A stretch of 64,000 bases of DNA from Pyxicephalus adspersus (taxonomy: Eukaryota > Chordata > Amphibia > Anura > Pyxicephalidae). Both the position numbers and the translations under genes were made by a program. The stretch lies in assembly GCF_032062135.1 (NCBI RefSeq), contig NC_092862.1:42161870-42225869 (forward strand), read 5' to 3'. Every line of letters begins with the position of its first letter. Position 1 is the stretch's first letter. Of this stretch, positions 1-10,327 are shown one piece after another. Below the pieces are notes generated by a model, which did no database searches, had not been told where the DNA came from, and saw only the letters and a program-made list of their open reading frames with translations.

Positions 1-573
1 GCACTAACATAGTTGTTCATAGTTGAATCTAATTAATTTAGTATTTTAATAAAATAATGAAAAACTTGAATTAAATTTTACAAAAATACACTAATAAATC
101 AACAAACTAAGGCAAAAACATTTTAAAAACATTAAAGTCTCTCCCTTTTAATTAAAATGTACATAACATCTGAGTGAAAAATATAATAATTTACCCATAT
201 ACTTTTTTTTTTTTATTTCTGAATATTTCCCAAACTATACACAATTGTAATTTCATATCCAGATAAGTCCTAAAAGACCAACTCCAGGTAAAAAAAACAG
301 CTTTACCTGCAAAACCTGCCTTCATTACTTAGTAAAATCCATGGCAGACTTGATCGAACCAGTGCTACAAGCCCATCATTATTCATCCCAGTTCCAGTGA
401 TCCCTGAGAGGAGCAATTGCATGGCAGTAAAAGCTCACAGGAAAATGCTTCAGATCATTTTGCAATATAATATTAACATTGCAAATCGCCTGTCACTTCA
501 GGGTTAAACTAAAAAAACTAAAAGTATTCCTTAACCTCTGCTATGGCATTATTATTTATAATGGAACTGATTT

Positions 574-608
<35 letters not shown>

Positions 609-1065
609 TATTATATATATTACATGTTTTCACAACAACTATTATCACAAGGGAGCTAATAAGTTCATCTGCACTCAAGTGCTATTTTCAACCCTTACTA
701 CTATATTGTCTGTCATCTGAAAAAAACTTGTCTAATGACCTCTAAAAATGTCTGTTTACTTTTGTAGTCACTAATGGTCAGCTTACTTCATTTTACCTTT
801 GTTTTGTCACCAGTAAAAGCTGCAGCCTGGAAATGTCAGCCATACATCTCAATCTTAACCATCCGTAGCTGCGTCAAAAACCAAGAATTTTTAAATTCCA
901 TCCTAAAGTGTCAAATTTTAAGTGCTGTTTGTATTTTAACTGGGGATCGTTTGTTTGCCCTGGTAATTATTGTCAGTAAAACAGTAATAAAGGGGTAATA
1001 GAAACATTTTGATTTGTCATAAGAATAACTGAAATATATTACACTAAAGGGGACACTGTTACGAC
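1..1065. other. AT-rich non-coding stretch
   Basis: Very AT-rich sequence with many stops in all frames. The only structure I see is the TA microsatellite listed separately. The short open frames here show no recognisable domain. It could be intergenic or intronic; nothing in the sequence decides between these. Confidence 0.6.
577..621. repeat. (TA)n microsatellite
   Basis: About 30 bases of uninterrupted TA dinucleotide, followed by a slightly impure tail. Read directly from the sequence. Confidence 0.95.
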
Positions 1066-1119
1066 TGTTTCTAAGTTGACTCTCTGGGATTTTGTTTCTA
1101 AGTCGACTCTCTGGGATGT
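1066..1119. repeat. Two-copy 27-bp tandem repeat
   Basis: Two adjacent 27-base units, 1066-1092 and 1093-1119, both containing TGTTTCTAAG and GACTCTCTGGGAT. They differ at one T/C position in the middle and at the last bases. This is a local tandem duplication with no coding content. Confidence 0.9.
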
Positions 1120-1258
1120 TGTTTTTTAATTTGCAGGAATTTCCTTTTATTTCATCTATTTACATTTTAAGGTTTCATTGCATTTGCATAAATTATATTT
1201 GGAAGACACACTGCCTAATAAAAGTCTACTCAATCAAGTGTGGTTGCTTGAATTGAAC

Positions 1259-1510
1259 CAGTCTTTCTCAACATTTTAAATATGGGGGAGCCCTTCAAGT
1301 GTTCAGGAAACACCTGCTACAATTACTATATCCACAGCTCACAGACCATTAGCATGATAGTCACGAGGATAAATGCCACTTACATTGCTGGCTAGAGAAA
1401 AGATATACCCTTACAGTCACCCTTACAGATAATCATTGGTGACCCTTAAATTGACCTGAGAGGCACAAATTTCTAGCAACCTCTGTAAGAATCCAGGTTG
1501 AGAAACACTT
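1259..1510 (-). mobile_element. hAT-like miniature element, copy 1
   Basis: The left end reads CAGTCTTTCTCAAC and the right end reads GGTTGAGAAACACTT, an inverted pair of the CAGTGTTTCTCAACC type that I associate with hAT (Charlie-like) elements. The interior is non-coding. Two more copies of the same sequence lie at 35219-35450 (opposite strand) and 61028-61892 (same strand, with an insertion). Shared words include AAGGGTGAC and GAGCTGTGGATATAGT (seen as its complement here). No clear 8-bp target duplication survives. It holds an unoccupied TTAA at 1446-1449, matching the site where the 61 kb copy has its insertion. Confidence 0.7.
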
Positions 1511-2639
1511 TTCTAAACTATCAGAGTCTATCAAGCTACATATAAAACAATAAATAGAATCAGGTATACCTTAAGGCTGCCTATTTCTCCATAAAGATGC
1601 AAACACTCATCAAAAGTGTAACACAACACAAGTTTGGCAGCCAAAAATCTACTGGCATATCCTCATACCAAATACACCAACAAAACAAAAATGTCAGCGC
1701 TCTAAAAAATCTATCACTAGCTTCCCAGGTAAAGTGCACATAGCGAGGTGTTTTCAAAATCAAACAATATAAAGTTTCTCAGCACACTTATCAGCAGCCA
1801 GTCTGCAAAAGGACATAGGAGGAAGCAGAGTGCAGCTGGAGAAATCACAGGGGCCAGGAACACTGTTTCCACTATTTGCATTAAAAAAAGGGTTTTGCAT
1901 ATATAAATGTTAACCATACAATTGTTTATTTGTTTTCCAGATATTAATGATAAAAAATACTCAGATATACCCAGATGCCGAATGGTATTTTACAGTATTT
2001 GTTTAGTTCCAAGTTTCCTATCAGTAAGCCTATATTTCAGCAACACATATTTATCCAATCTATTTTAGCTTTAAAAGAATGTTGGTTGCAAAAATATATG
2101 GAAGAACGTGAACAGGAATGCTTTAGATACTATTTTGCAAAGCCTTTGTACCACACAGGGGTTGGAGGACCAGGTAATCATACCTTCAGGCTGTCATTAT
2201 ATGGAATATATCATACTGTTGGTTCACTTACAGATTTGTGTTGTCTTACAAAGACAGAGAAAGCTGGGCATAATGTTGGTCATGTATTAATTATGTATCA
2301 TACATTGGTAAATGTAAAATATTTGTCACTGATTATTACAGTTTGAAGATATAGAACCCTTTAAAACCCTGTCCCTGGCCATATGCCAATTGTATTTAGG
2401 AATATTATTGTTACCAATAATTTGGTCTGGGTGCCAAAGCCTTTTCAGCCCAAAGATTGGACTAGGTATAAAGAAAAAAAGGAAAGCAGAGTAGCCATTT
2501 TAAGTACAAAATTGTTAATTGATTAAGTATAAAACCTTTAAAAACGTATTGAAATAATAATCAATATACACACAGTGAAATTATTATCTTTCCATACTAA
2601 TTTTGATCAGTAGGGAAAGTCACAAACTTGCGTATAGTT
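1511..2639. other. Non-coding stretch, nothing recognised
   Basis: AT-rich DNA. A 123-codon open frame at 1975-2346 on the plus strand has no family signature and overlaps no other signal, so I do not call it a gene. No repeat family recognised. Confidence 0.5.
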
Positions 2640-2720
2640 CACACATTAGAGGGCAGGGTCTCACCCGATGCGTTTCGCCCATGAGGGCTTCCTCAGGGGA
2701 TACAGAGACCTAATATGAAG
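2640..2720 (-). repeat. Dispersed module with CCTGAGGAAGC, copy 1
   Basis: On the minus strand the core reads CCTGAGGAAGCCC, a short spacer, then GGGCGAAACGCATCG. The same arrangement recurs at 6046-6110 and, more weakly, at 31846-31895 and 37585-37620. The flanks of the copies differ, so only this short core is shared. Function unknown; most likely the conserved part of an old repeat family. Confidence 0.55.
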
Positions 2721-3600
2721 TACTAGAATAATGCCAAGTAGTGATGGGTTGTTAATGTTTGGAATACCAATCACCAAAGACGTTTAGATGCTTTGGGTGT
2801 TTGAAGTAATAGCTCGACAGATATATAGGACATATGATTTCTTTCTAATGTTGGTTTAAGAAAGATTGTAACTGTTTTTTTTTTTAGTACAGTAGCTTTA
2901 TTATAGTAGTTATGATTCCTTATTGTCAGGGAACTCTTCCCCTTTTTTTTGGTAATAGCATTACTTGTCCCGTTGAAACTTTTTCAGCAAACTTCAGATC
3001 GGAAGGGTGAGCGGGACATATGTGTATACATGTATAAGTACATCCATATATCCCAATACTGCATTGCATCCAGAAATACCACACAATAAACCTTGTCTGG
3101 TGGAAGGGTGAACCTTCAGCAACCGTCCAAACGGTTTTCAATATGTTTTTAAAGGTTTTGTACTTAAGTAAAAATTATAGTGATTTTATAGATAATAATT
3201 CTCCTAGTGCCTTTAATATGCCTACCCTGCTTTCCTTTTTTTCTCTATGAACTCTGGTGAACACTTGTTTGCAAAAGCACAGCTAATGTGTAAATATTTG
3301 GTTAAGACTAAATGAGATACCTGCACTCTCCTGGCATACTGTAGGTTGCTTCTTCTTCTATTGCAAAAAAAAAAATGTCTAACTCACACAGTGAGATCGG
3401 CATTTTTTTTTTTTACAAATTTTGGAAGCATGTCACCTGATCTCATGCCTGCGCAGGACAACATTGGGTAACGTAGAAAGAAGAACCAAGAATAAGACAG
3501 AATGTAGTGGTTGTTCCGGAGGTCAATTGGCAATGGGGTTGATTTACTAATGGAATAAAGGCTCCAGGGAATTGAAAGTGAGGATGTTTGGAAAGGTTTT
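2721..3600. other. Non-coding stretch with poly-A/poly-T runs
   Basis: Contains a poly-T run near 2876-2885, an A-run at 3365-3375 and a T-run at 3403-3414. The last two flank about 27 bases and could fold on each other. No coding signature seen. Confidence 0.5.
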
Positions 3601-4110
3601 TTTTAGAAAGAAACCTGGTTCTTTAGGGCCCTGGAGCCCGCCAAGGGAGTGAAAGGGTGGGTTCCTTGGCCCAACCCAATCCTGACTGGGTAAAGGTGCA
3701 AGAGAGAGAGGAAATTGATCAGCAAGAGGCTAAGGGAAGAGGATCAGCCACTGTGTTGCAGGCTGGAGTGTGCTTAGAAGGCAGCCAGAGGATTTCAGGC
3801 TGAGAAGGCAGCCAGAGGGTTCCAGGCTGTGAAGGGAGCCAGAATCTGTTCCGGGCAGGAGAAGGGAGCCAAAGTAAGTTCCTGGGCCACATGAGAGGGG
3901 ACAGAGCACCAGGAAAGCCAGCGGGCGAAACCAGAAGATTGTAACTGTGAGTGAAACAGTATTGATTTAGTGTGTGTTAATAAGAGTGGGCACCTAAGTG
4001 AGGTAGCCAGTGGCCCAGCTGGACTACTGTTTATTATTTTTGTTGTGAAGTCCTGGAGAGTGTGCTGTAATACTTGCCTAAAAAAATAAACTAATATATA
4101 TATATTCATG
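3601..4110 (+). repeat. LTR-like GC-rich block with tandem units
   Basis: A GC-rich block stands out from its AT-rich surroundings. From 3773 to 3887 it carries four degenerate units of 27 to 32 bases, each with a core like GAAGGCAGCCAGAGG (starts near 3773, 3800, 3827 and 3856). About 200 bases further on is AATAAA (near 4084), then a TA run. Tandem enhancer-like units followed by a polyadenylation signal would fit an LTR, but I cannot find both LTR ends or a target duplication. Class uncertain. Confidence 0.35.
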
Positions 4111-6045
4111 ATTTTGGTGAATAGAGGTGAATAGAGTGAAAGTGCATTATGCATTATCATTTAAACATGTGTAAGCAAAATTCAAAATTTTTAATATTTC
4201 TTTTGCACATGCTTGAGTACAAAGAGGAGAGCTCAGTGGTGTGCCACTCACTTGTTCTGCCCCTCCGCTCTCCATAGTACAGAATAGTGCTGTGTGTACA
4301 TGACTTGCTCATCTCTCCTGCCACATGAAAGATCATTTTTAGAGCCTGAAATCTGATGTCTGCATAGAGCTAACGTCAACATCTCTTTACCAAATATAAC
4401 AAAACTCTTATGAAAGATGGTGTTTTGCAGAATCTAACAGTCCTTACACTTTAATTGTTATGTCCTTACACTTTAATTGTTATATAAGAATAATAGTCAT
4501 TTCCAATTTTTTTAGATTTACTCAGATTTACTATTTAACATTAGCTGGTAAAGTACATACTGCGAGTGTTAAATATGTTTTCTTGCAAAGGAGGCACAAA
4601 TTCATTTCAACGCTTATATAATAGAAATGCTATAAACAATGTATGAAAAAATAAACATGCTAATAATGGTAAGTATAAGTTAATCATGCATATTGCATTA
4701 GACTATAACAATTTCTGAACTGATCAATGCTTGTTTAAAACTTCATGACACTGCATGCTTATGAAATGAACAATTTCTTTGTTAAATGCTTTAGTTTTCT
4801 GCCACCAAAATTACGCATTCAAGCAACATTTTTTTTAAATTGTCTAGTTGAAGTTTGCTTTTATGAATATGTATTAGTTTGTCTCATATTCCTTGTAGGC
4901 TGATACAACATTTACCCTTATCTCAGACTAATTTGAGCTTTTGTTTTGACATGAAAAACTGTTGCCTTACAGGGACAATATCTGCATGCTTCAGACTTTC
5001 TTCAACAAGAGATAAATACATTATCCGCAGGATGCTGATATTATTGTGATTTACAGCAATAATCTAAGCGTTTTAAGCTATTAGTATAAATTACATTGCT
5101 TTCCCCCCACAGGTTAAAATATATTCAATCCTGTAAAACCACAGTTGTTTATATTTGCCGTTCCCATTGTGCTACTTTTTGGACTTTGGTCACTGGATGG
5201 GAGGAGAAATTAGAGTTAGTTAGAATTGTGATTTCAAAAGCATAATTTTTAAATATAAAACAAAAACTTATTTTGTTTGGGATAACTCTTGCTCAGTGAA
5301 TTGATCAGCAGGCTCTTTAAGTCATGTATAATGTAAATGTTTTAATGTCAGACAGATAAACATACAACCTCTTTGTTAACTGTAGAACAGCTTTATTAAG
5401 GTTTGTTGCTTTACTAACCTTACAAAAGTTGATACTCTATAATAGGTATGTCAGAACAGAACATTCTGTAAAACATAATATGAGAATAAACTAAGCAAAA
5501 CTATTCAGAAAATGTTGTATGTTGTGTCAGAACAGGTCTTAAAATTTGAAAATGCAATGAATAGTGTACAGACCCAAATCAAACTATTTTATCTGCTTCC
5601 TCATCGGACTTTGGTAGAATGTTAGTCACATAAATGATATGGGTTACTAGATTTTGACCCTAGTCATTGTACTCATTATTTTCTCTTTGTTCTTTTGTAC
5701 CTAGCTTCCATTCCCCAAAATATTCAACTGCAGCTAGTTTAGGAATGTGGATTTACATGATATCAGCCTTTTTCTATCCCTCGTACAAGTAAAGGAAAGG
5801 GAAATACCAAAGGTAATCTATTTTTGAGGTGATAGATAATTACCAAGCCTATGTTGGCTATTCAAGGTAAAGAAAGAAAAGATGTTGGCAATTGACAGAA
5901 TATTTTTACTTAATATGAGCCTATTACAAATGCTTAACTAAACATAGTACAACTATGCTTGGTAGACAAGTATATAAGTCACAACAAAGTATTTAACCAA
6001 TGTTACATATCACAATAGAAAATGATAGAACTAATAAGAAGTGTC
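4111..6045. other. AT-rich non-coding stretch
   Basis: Roughly 1.9 kb with no open frame worth reporting and no recognised mobile element. The only feature is the short tandem repeat at 4440-4483, listed separately. Confidence 0.55.
4440..4483. repeat. Perfect two-copy 22-bp tandem repeat
   Basis: Units 4440-4461 and 4462-4483 are identical and start GTCCTTACACTTTAATTG. A perfect match suggests a recent duplication compared with the decayed sequence around it. Confidence 0.95.
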
Positions 6046-6110
6046 CAGTTTTCCCAACGTGTTTCGCTCAATGGCTTCCTCAGGGGATTTAGAGACTCAA
6101 ATTGGTAGTA
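6046..6110 (-). repeat. Dispersed module with CCTGAGGAAGC, copy 2
   Basis: On the minus strand: CCTGAGGAAGCCATTGAGCG followed directly by AAACACGTTG. It matches the core of copy 1 (2640-2720), including the downstream words AGAGAC on the plus strand. The longer flanks do not align by eye. Confidence 0.55.
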
Positions 6111-6450
6111 GATAGTTGCTGATCATAATCATGATAAAGAAGATAGGTGGTTGTGGTTGTTGGTCTTGGTGGTTAGGTAACAAAAATTGAAGGTAGCTAG
6201 GCGTAAACCAAAATTGTAGTGGTTTGTGTTATTGCTTAGACAAAGAATGGTTCTCCTTCCCAGTTGGTATATTAGGAGTCATTCCTTAGTGGATAACAGA
6301 TCTTAAGAAAGGATAAATTCCCAAATTATTAAAAGAAGGATGGTAAGTTTTTATTGTTGGAACATAGTATGCATGGTTGGCTGAAAGAAGAGAAATGATA
6401 AAAGGCATTATTACCTGTTGGTACATGGTGGGTAGGGGGACAGAGAGACC

Positions 6451-6502
6451 GGGTGCCAGCAACCAGCTTCAAAAAGGTTTTTGAAGCTGGTTGCTGGCAC
6501 CC
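6451..6502. repeat. Perfect hairpin, 25-bp arms
   Basis: Arm 6451-6475 (starting GGGTGCCAGCAACCAGCTTC) and arm 6478-6502 are exact reverse complements, separated only by GG. A 52-base near-perfect palindrome cannot be chance in this setting. The two-base loop is too short for a normal microRNA precursor, so an inverted duplication or the remains of a foldback element is more likely. Confidence 0.95.
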
Positions 6503-6552
6503 CATTTCTTTTAACTAATATAGCAACCAGGACGAACATTCTTTATCTAAGT

Positions 6553-6790
6553 CAGTGGTGTCCAACCTTTTTCATCTGGGGGCTGCTGTTGACATTGGGA
6601 TAAAACTTGCGGGCCACAATGCAAACAATCATGAAAAATTATGTTTAAAATTAGAAAAGTTGTAATTTAAAACGTAATGAAATTGAAATGTTTCTAGTTA
6701 ACGTAACATACAGTGCATGCACAAAATTAAAGACATGACAAATCAAAAATCTATGCAATAGATACTTCCAGAGAAATGTAATTCATGTGA
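6553..6790 (+). mobile_element. hAT-like element fragment
   Basis: Begins CAGTGGTGTCCAACCTTTTT and soon after has GGGCCACA, a layout I associate with hAT element ends (CAG-start, then a GGGCC word). No matching right terminus is visible, so the 3' limit is approximate and the piece is probably truncated. Non-coding. Confidence 0.5.
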
Positions 6791-6860
6791 CAGATAGCCA
6801 AGGGGTACATATTCTTACTACTACATCTTCAGGGATCTACATCTCCCCATTCCTCTGCAT

Positions 6861-7151
6861 TAGGGTTCACAGAAGGTAAGTGGCCAGATTTGTGTGACAG
6901 GGTATCACGGTATGACAGGTATAGTTTTTCTAATCATGGCACTGCAGCAATAGAGTTTAAGGGGGAGTTAGCCACAAGAGCCCCCCACACATCATTTTTT
7001 AATATACCTATAGCTCCCCTTTCAGGAAAATCGGAATTCAAAGAACATATGTCGATATTTACATGTGGCAGGGCACCATGGGTTGGTAGGGGTGATAAAA
7101 TTTTAGTGGGGGGGGTAGCCACAAGAGTCCCCCACTTAAATTTTCCATGAG
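6861..7151. repeat. Internally repetitive block left of the Tc1 insertion
   Basis: Contains two versions of TAGCCACAAGAG followed by CCCCCCA or TCCCCCA (near 6967 and 7112). The words GGGTTCACAG, AAGTGG and TGTGTGACAGGGTA at 6861-6905 recur at 9570-9615, and a weaker version at 9715-9760, on the other side of the Tc1 element. The Tc1 element therefore landed inside an older array-like repeat. Class unknown. Confidence 0.5.
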
Positions 7152-7488
7152 TAAATTGAGGGAAAGAAGTACCGTATTTTTCGGACCATAAGACGCACTT
7201 TTTTTCCCCCAGAAGTGGGGGGAAAAAGTCCCTGCGTCTTATGGTCCAAATGTATCAAAATGTATCCTTCCCAGCTGCTGTCCCGTCCCCCCTGTAGCCC
7301 CCCCCCCCTCTGCCTTTTCTTCTGTCTCCTATTCAGCGCGGCCAGAGTGACTGTGTCTCCTGTATCTTGCTCCCGGCGTCCTCCCACTCTCAGCATGATT
7401 GGCTGACAAAGTCATGCTGTGTTCCCTGAATAGTGTGCTGAAGATCACTCACAGCACACAAACACAATGTAAACAAATGTTATATTGC

Positions 7489-7523
7489 AATCCGATTGTC
7501 ATACATTGTATGACAATCGGATT
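7489..7523. repeat. Perfect palindrome, 17-bp arms
   Basis: AATCCGATTGTCATACA (7489-7505) and its exact reverse complement (7507-7523) are separated by a single T. It lies inside the TA-flanked element and would form a cruciform or RNA hairpin. Confidence 0.95.
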
Positions 7524-7964
7524 ACAACTGAAAGGAAATACTCACCCAGTGTCCGAAGCTCTGCTTGCTGGTATCTGTAGTGAGATGCAGAAATCCTACA
7601 TTATGCTATGCATCTCTCCATGGATACGAGCAGCTGCAGCTTCCAGCTGTGCCTGTGTCTGTCTGTGTGAGGCACGCAGGGAAACAACCCCCCCCCCCCC
7701 TTCACATCACTCGGAGGATGAGTCCTCTTCCAGTGATGTGAGGAAAATTTAAAGGCATATTACAATGTAATCTGCTTCTAAATGGTTTTTACAGTACAAA
7801 AACACCACACAACATAAAAATAAAAGTACCGTACATTTTTAATTTTATTTTTAGATTACATTGTTGTCTATTATTTCATTATTGTTTTAAATTATTATTT
7901 ATATTTATGTATTATATTATAATTTATGATTTTAATATAATAAATAAATATAATTATCATACCC

Positions 7965-8235
7965 GGGAGTTAATCCTAAGAATTACAAGCCCACAATACA
8001 AACAAAAATTTCTATGCAAAAAAGAAAATAGGATAGGATTTTATTAAAAGTACATTTTTTTTTTACATGATTGTGTGTTTCAAACATTTTTTTATATTCA
8101 TGATATCTACTAGACCCTTGTTCGGACATATTTCTGTAACTTACAGGTCTAAAATGTAAAAAAAAAAAAAATTCATGAAAAACAGTGTAACGCTTTTGGT
8201 ACAGAAATCCAGACCTCAGTGTAACGCCCAGGAGG
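7965..8235 (+). mobile_element. piggyBac-like (TTAA) element, 3' part
   Basis: Ends GCCCAGGAGG against TTAA (8236-8239). From about 7965 the sequence follows the two other members: CCTAAGAATTA...GCC then CATGCAAAAA-type words as at 61711-61765, and ACTTACAGGTCTA...GTAACGCTTTTGGTACAG as at 10902-10955. I could not find the left TTAA end, so the copy is either 5' truncated or diverged there. Non-coding. Confidence 0.6.
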
Positions 8236-8936
8236 TTAATGTCTTTTGTTATAAAAGCAGAATTAAAGGGGCACTACGTCACTGCACTGTGAGGAACTGA
8301 GCTTTCTAGATTCTGACTCTAGCAATGAGGAGTTCTTGGGGTTCTCATAAAACGAGCAGAACCTTTACCGTAAATCTTCAACTTTATTCTATTTTATTAC
8401 TGAAGTCTCTTGTTATTGTGTTTTACAGTAATTTTGTCTTTTGCTGACTTTGTTAATAATGGTTCTAAATGCTGCTGTTTACTTTACAGGGTTTATTACA
8501 TGTGTTTATGACTGTGATGTTGGTTTTTAATGCACATAAAATATTTTAGGACACTATTTGTTTCAGAATCTTTTTTTTCTTCATTTCCCTTCTCTAAAAA
8601 ACTGGTGCGTCTTATGGTCCAGTGCGTCTTATGGTCCGAAAAATACGGTATTTAATCCCCTGCTGATTTTGTACGTTTGCCCTCTAACAAAGAAAGTACC
8701 AGTTTATAATTGTAATGGTAGGTTTATTGTAGCTGTGAGAGACAGAATAACAACAAAAGAACCCTCAAAAACCCAGTGCTCAAAAGTCAGAGCTTGATGT
8801 ACATTGTAATGAGTGAAATAGGTATTTGATTCCCTATGAACTAACAAGATTTCAGGCCCCCAGGTGTCTTCACTGTATGCAGGTAACAAGTCGAGTTTAG
8901 GAGCACCCTTTGTAAGGGGATTCCAAACTAGCCACC

Positions 8937-9370
<434 letters not shown>

Positions 9371-9565
9371 GATCAAATACTTGTTTCACTCATTACAATG
9401 CACATAAAGCTTTGACTTTTGAGCACTGGGTTTTTGGGGGTTCCTTTGTTGTTATTCTGTCTCTCACGGCTATAATAAACCAACCATTACAATTATAGAC
9501 TGGCCTTTTTTGTCAGAAAATGTACAAAATCAGCAGGGGATTAAATACTTCTTTTCCTCACTGTA

Positions 9566-10078
9566 ATTGGGGTTCATAGAGTGTAAGGGGATAGCTATGT
9601 GTGACAGGGTAGCATGATATGATGGGTATAACATTTGAGGAAGGGGGGGGTACAAAAGGCAATTCCTACTGACTCTCACATTTCCAGTTGCCATATCCCT
9701 TTGTTCCAAAGAAATTGGGGTTCACAGAATCTAAGTGTCAAGCTATGTGTAACAGGCAGCTCACCAGCCGCGACAGTGAACAGCACTGAGCCTCTCCTCC
9801 AGGCAAGGTTCCATGGCACAAAGAAGGGGTAACCACACCGCAACCTGGGAGAGAAAGAGGCGTTAAGCTTCATGCAAATATTCTAATTAGAAACAAGCTA
9901 AAGGGGGAGAATGTATTCTGAGCAGACAAAAAGTTATATCATAACGGCTTACAACCATAGTTCTTCTAAACTATATTCCCAACCTTCTTTCATGTCACTG
10001 CCCCTTGTTAAAAACACACCAGACCATAATATATTTGGGGTAGAGGGGGCACAGCTTTATTGATTTAAACCAACATAT
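9566..10078. other. Non-coding stretch with repeats of the 6861 block
   Basis: Two further versions of the word series seen at 6861-6905 occur at 9570-9615 and 9715-9760 (GGGGTTCA, then GCTATGTGT, then ACAGG). Open frames here are short and cover low-complexity sequence. No gene supported. Confidence 0.45.
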
Positions 10079-10215
10079 GTCCTGATTTAAAATAGCTCTT
10101 CAAGGCTGGAGAGGATACTCTTGCATCAGTGAAGCTGAGTGATCCAACAATCCGGGAATGGATTTGTGCCAAGAAGAACCCAAATTATAATTTCAAAAAA
10201 ATGTCAAAAGACCTG
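10079..10215. mobile_element. Foldback miniature element fragment, copy 1
   Basis: Contains CCTGATTTAAAATAGCTCTT, GGCTGGAGAGGATAC, CATCAGTGAAGCTGAGTGAT and GGGAATGGAT in the same order as the copy at 52458-52625, and part of the copy at 47826-47920. I recall this as a very common frog foldback repeat whose two halves are reverse complements; only one half is present here. Superfamily unknown to me. Confidence 0.6.
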
Positions 10216-10327
10216 TCTTCACCATATGTTGCAGACAGTCCTTCAACCAGTCCACATTCTCATAGGGTTTAATGCTTAACAGATGTCAGCTAATGAGATA
10301 CAAAAACACTAATAAAACTGACCTTAA

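Larger units (their letters stand above)
7172..8648. mobile_element. TIR element with TA duplication inside the Tc1 arm
   Basis: The left end begins CCGTATTTTTCGGACCATAA and the right end is its reverse complement. TA flanks both sides (7170-7171 and 8649-8650), and joining the flanks restores the Tc1 terminus exactly, so the boundaries are firm. The left end is followed by an inverted pair (GGACCATAAGACGCA near 7185 and TGCGTCTTATGGTCC near 7233), making a subterminal hairpin. The right end carries the tip twice in tandem (GTGCGTCTTATGGTCC starting near 8605 and 8622). The interior has no recognisable transposase and includes the end of a TTAA-type element. TA duplication fits the Tc1/mariner group, but I cannot place the family. 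Confidence 0.85.

Noticed and set aside
1975..2346. 123-codon plus-strand open frame
   Set aside because: No domain signature, biased composition typical of AT-rich DNA, and no supporting splice or promoter signals.
3773..3887. CRISPR-like array
   Set aside because: The units are degenerate, directly adjacent with no unique spacers, and this is a eukaryotic nuclear context.
6451..6502. microRNA precursor
   Set aside because: A two-base loop and fully perfect arms do not fit a normal precursor. Kept only as a structural finding.
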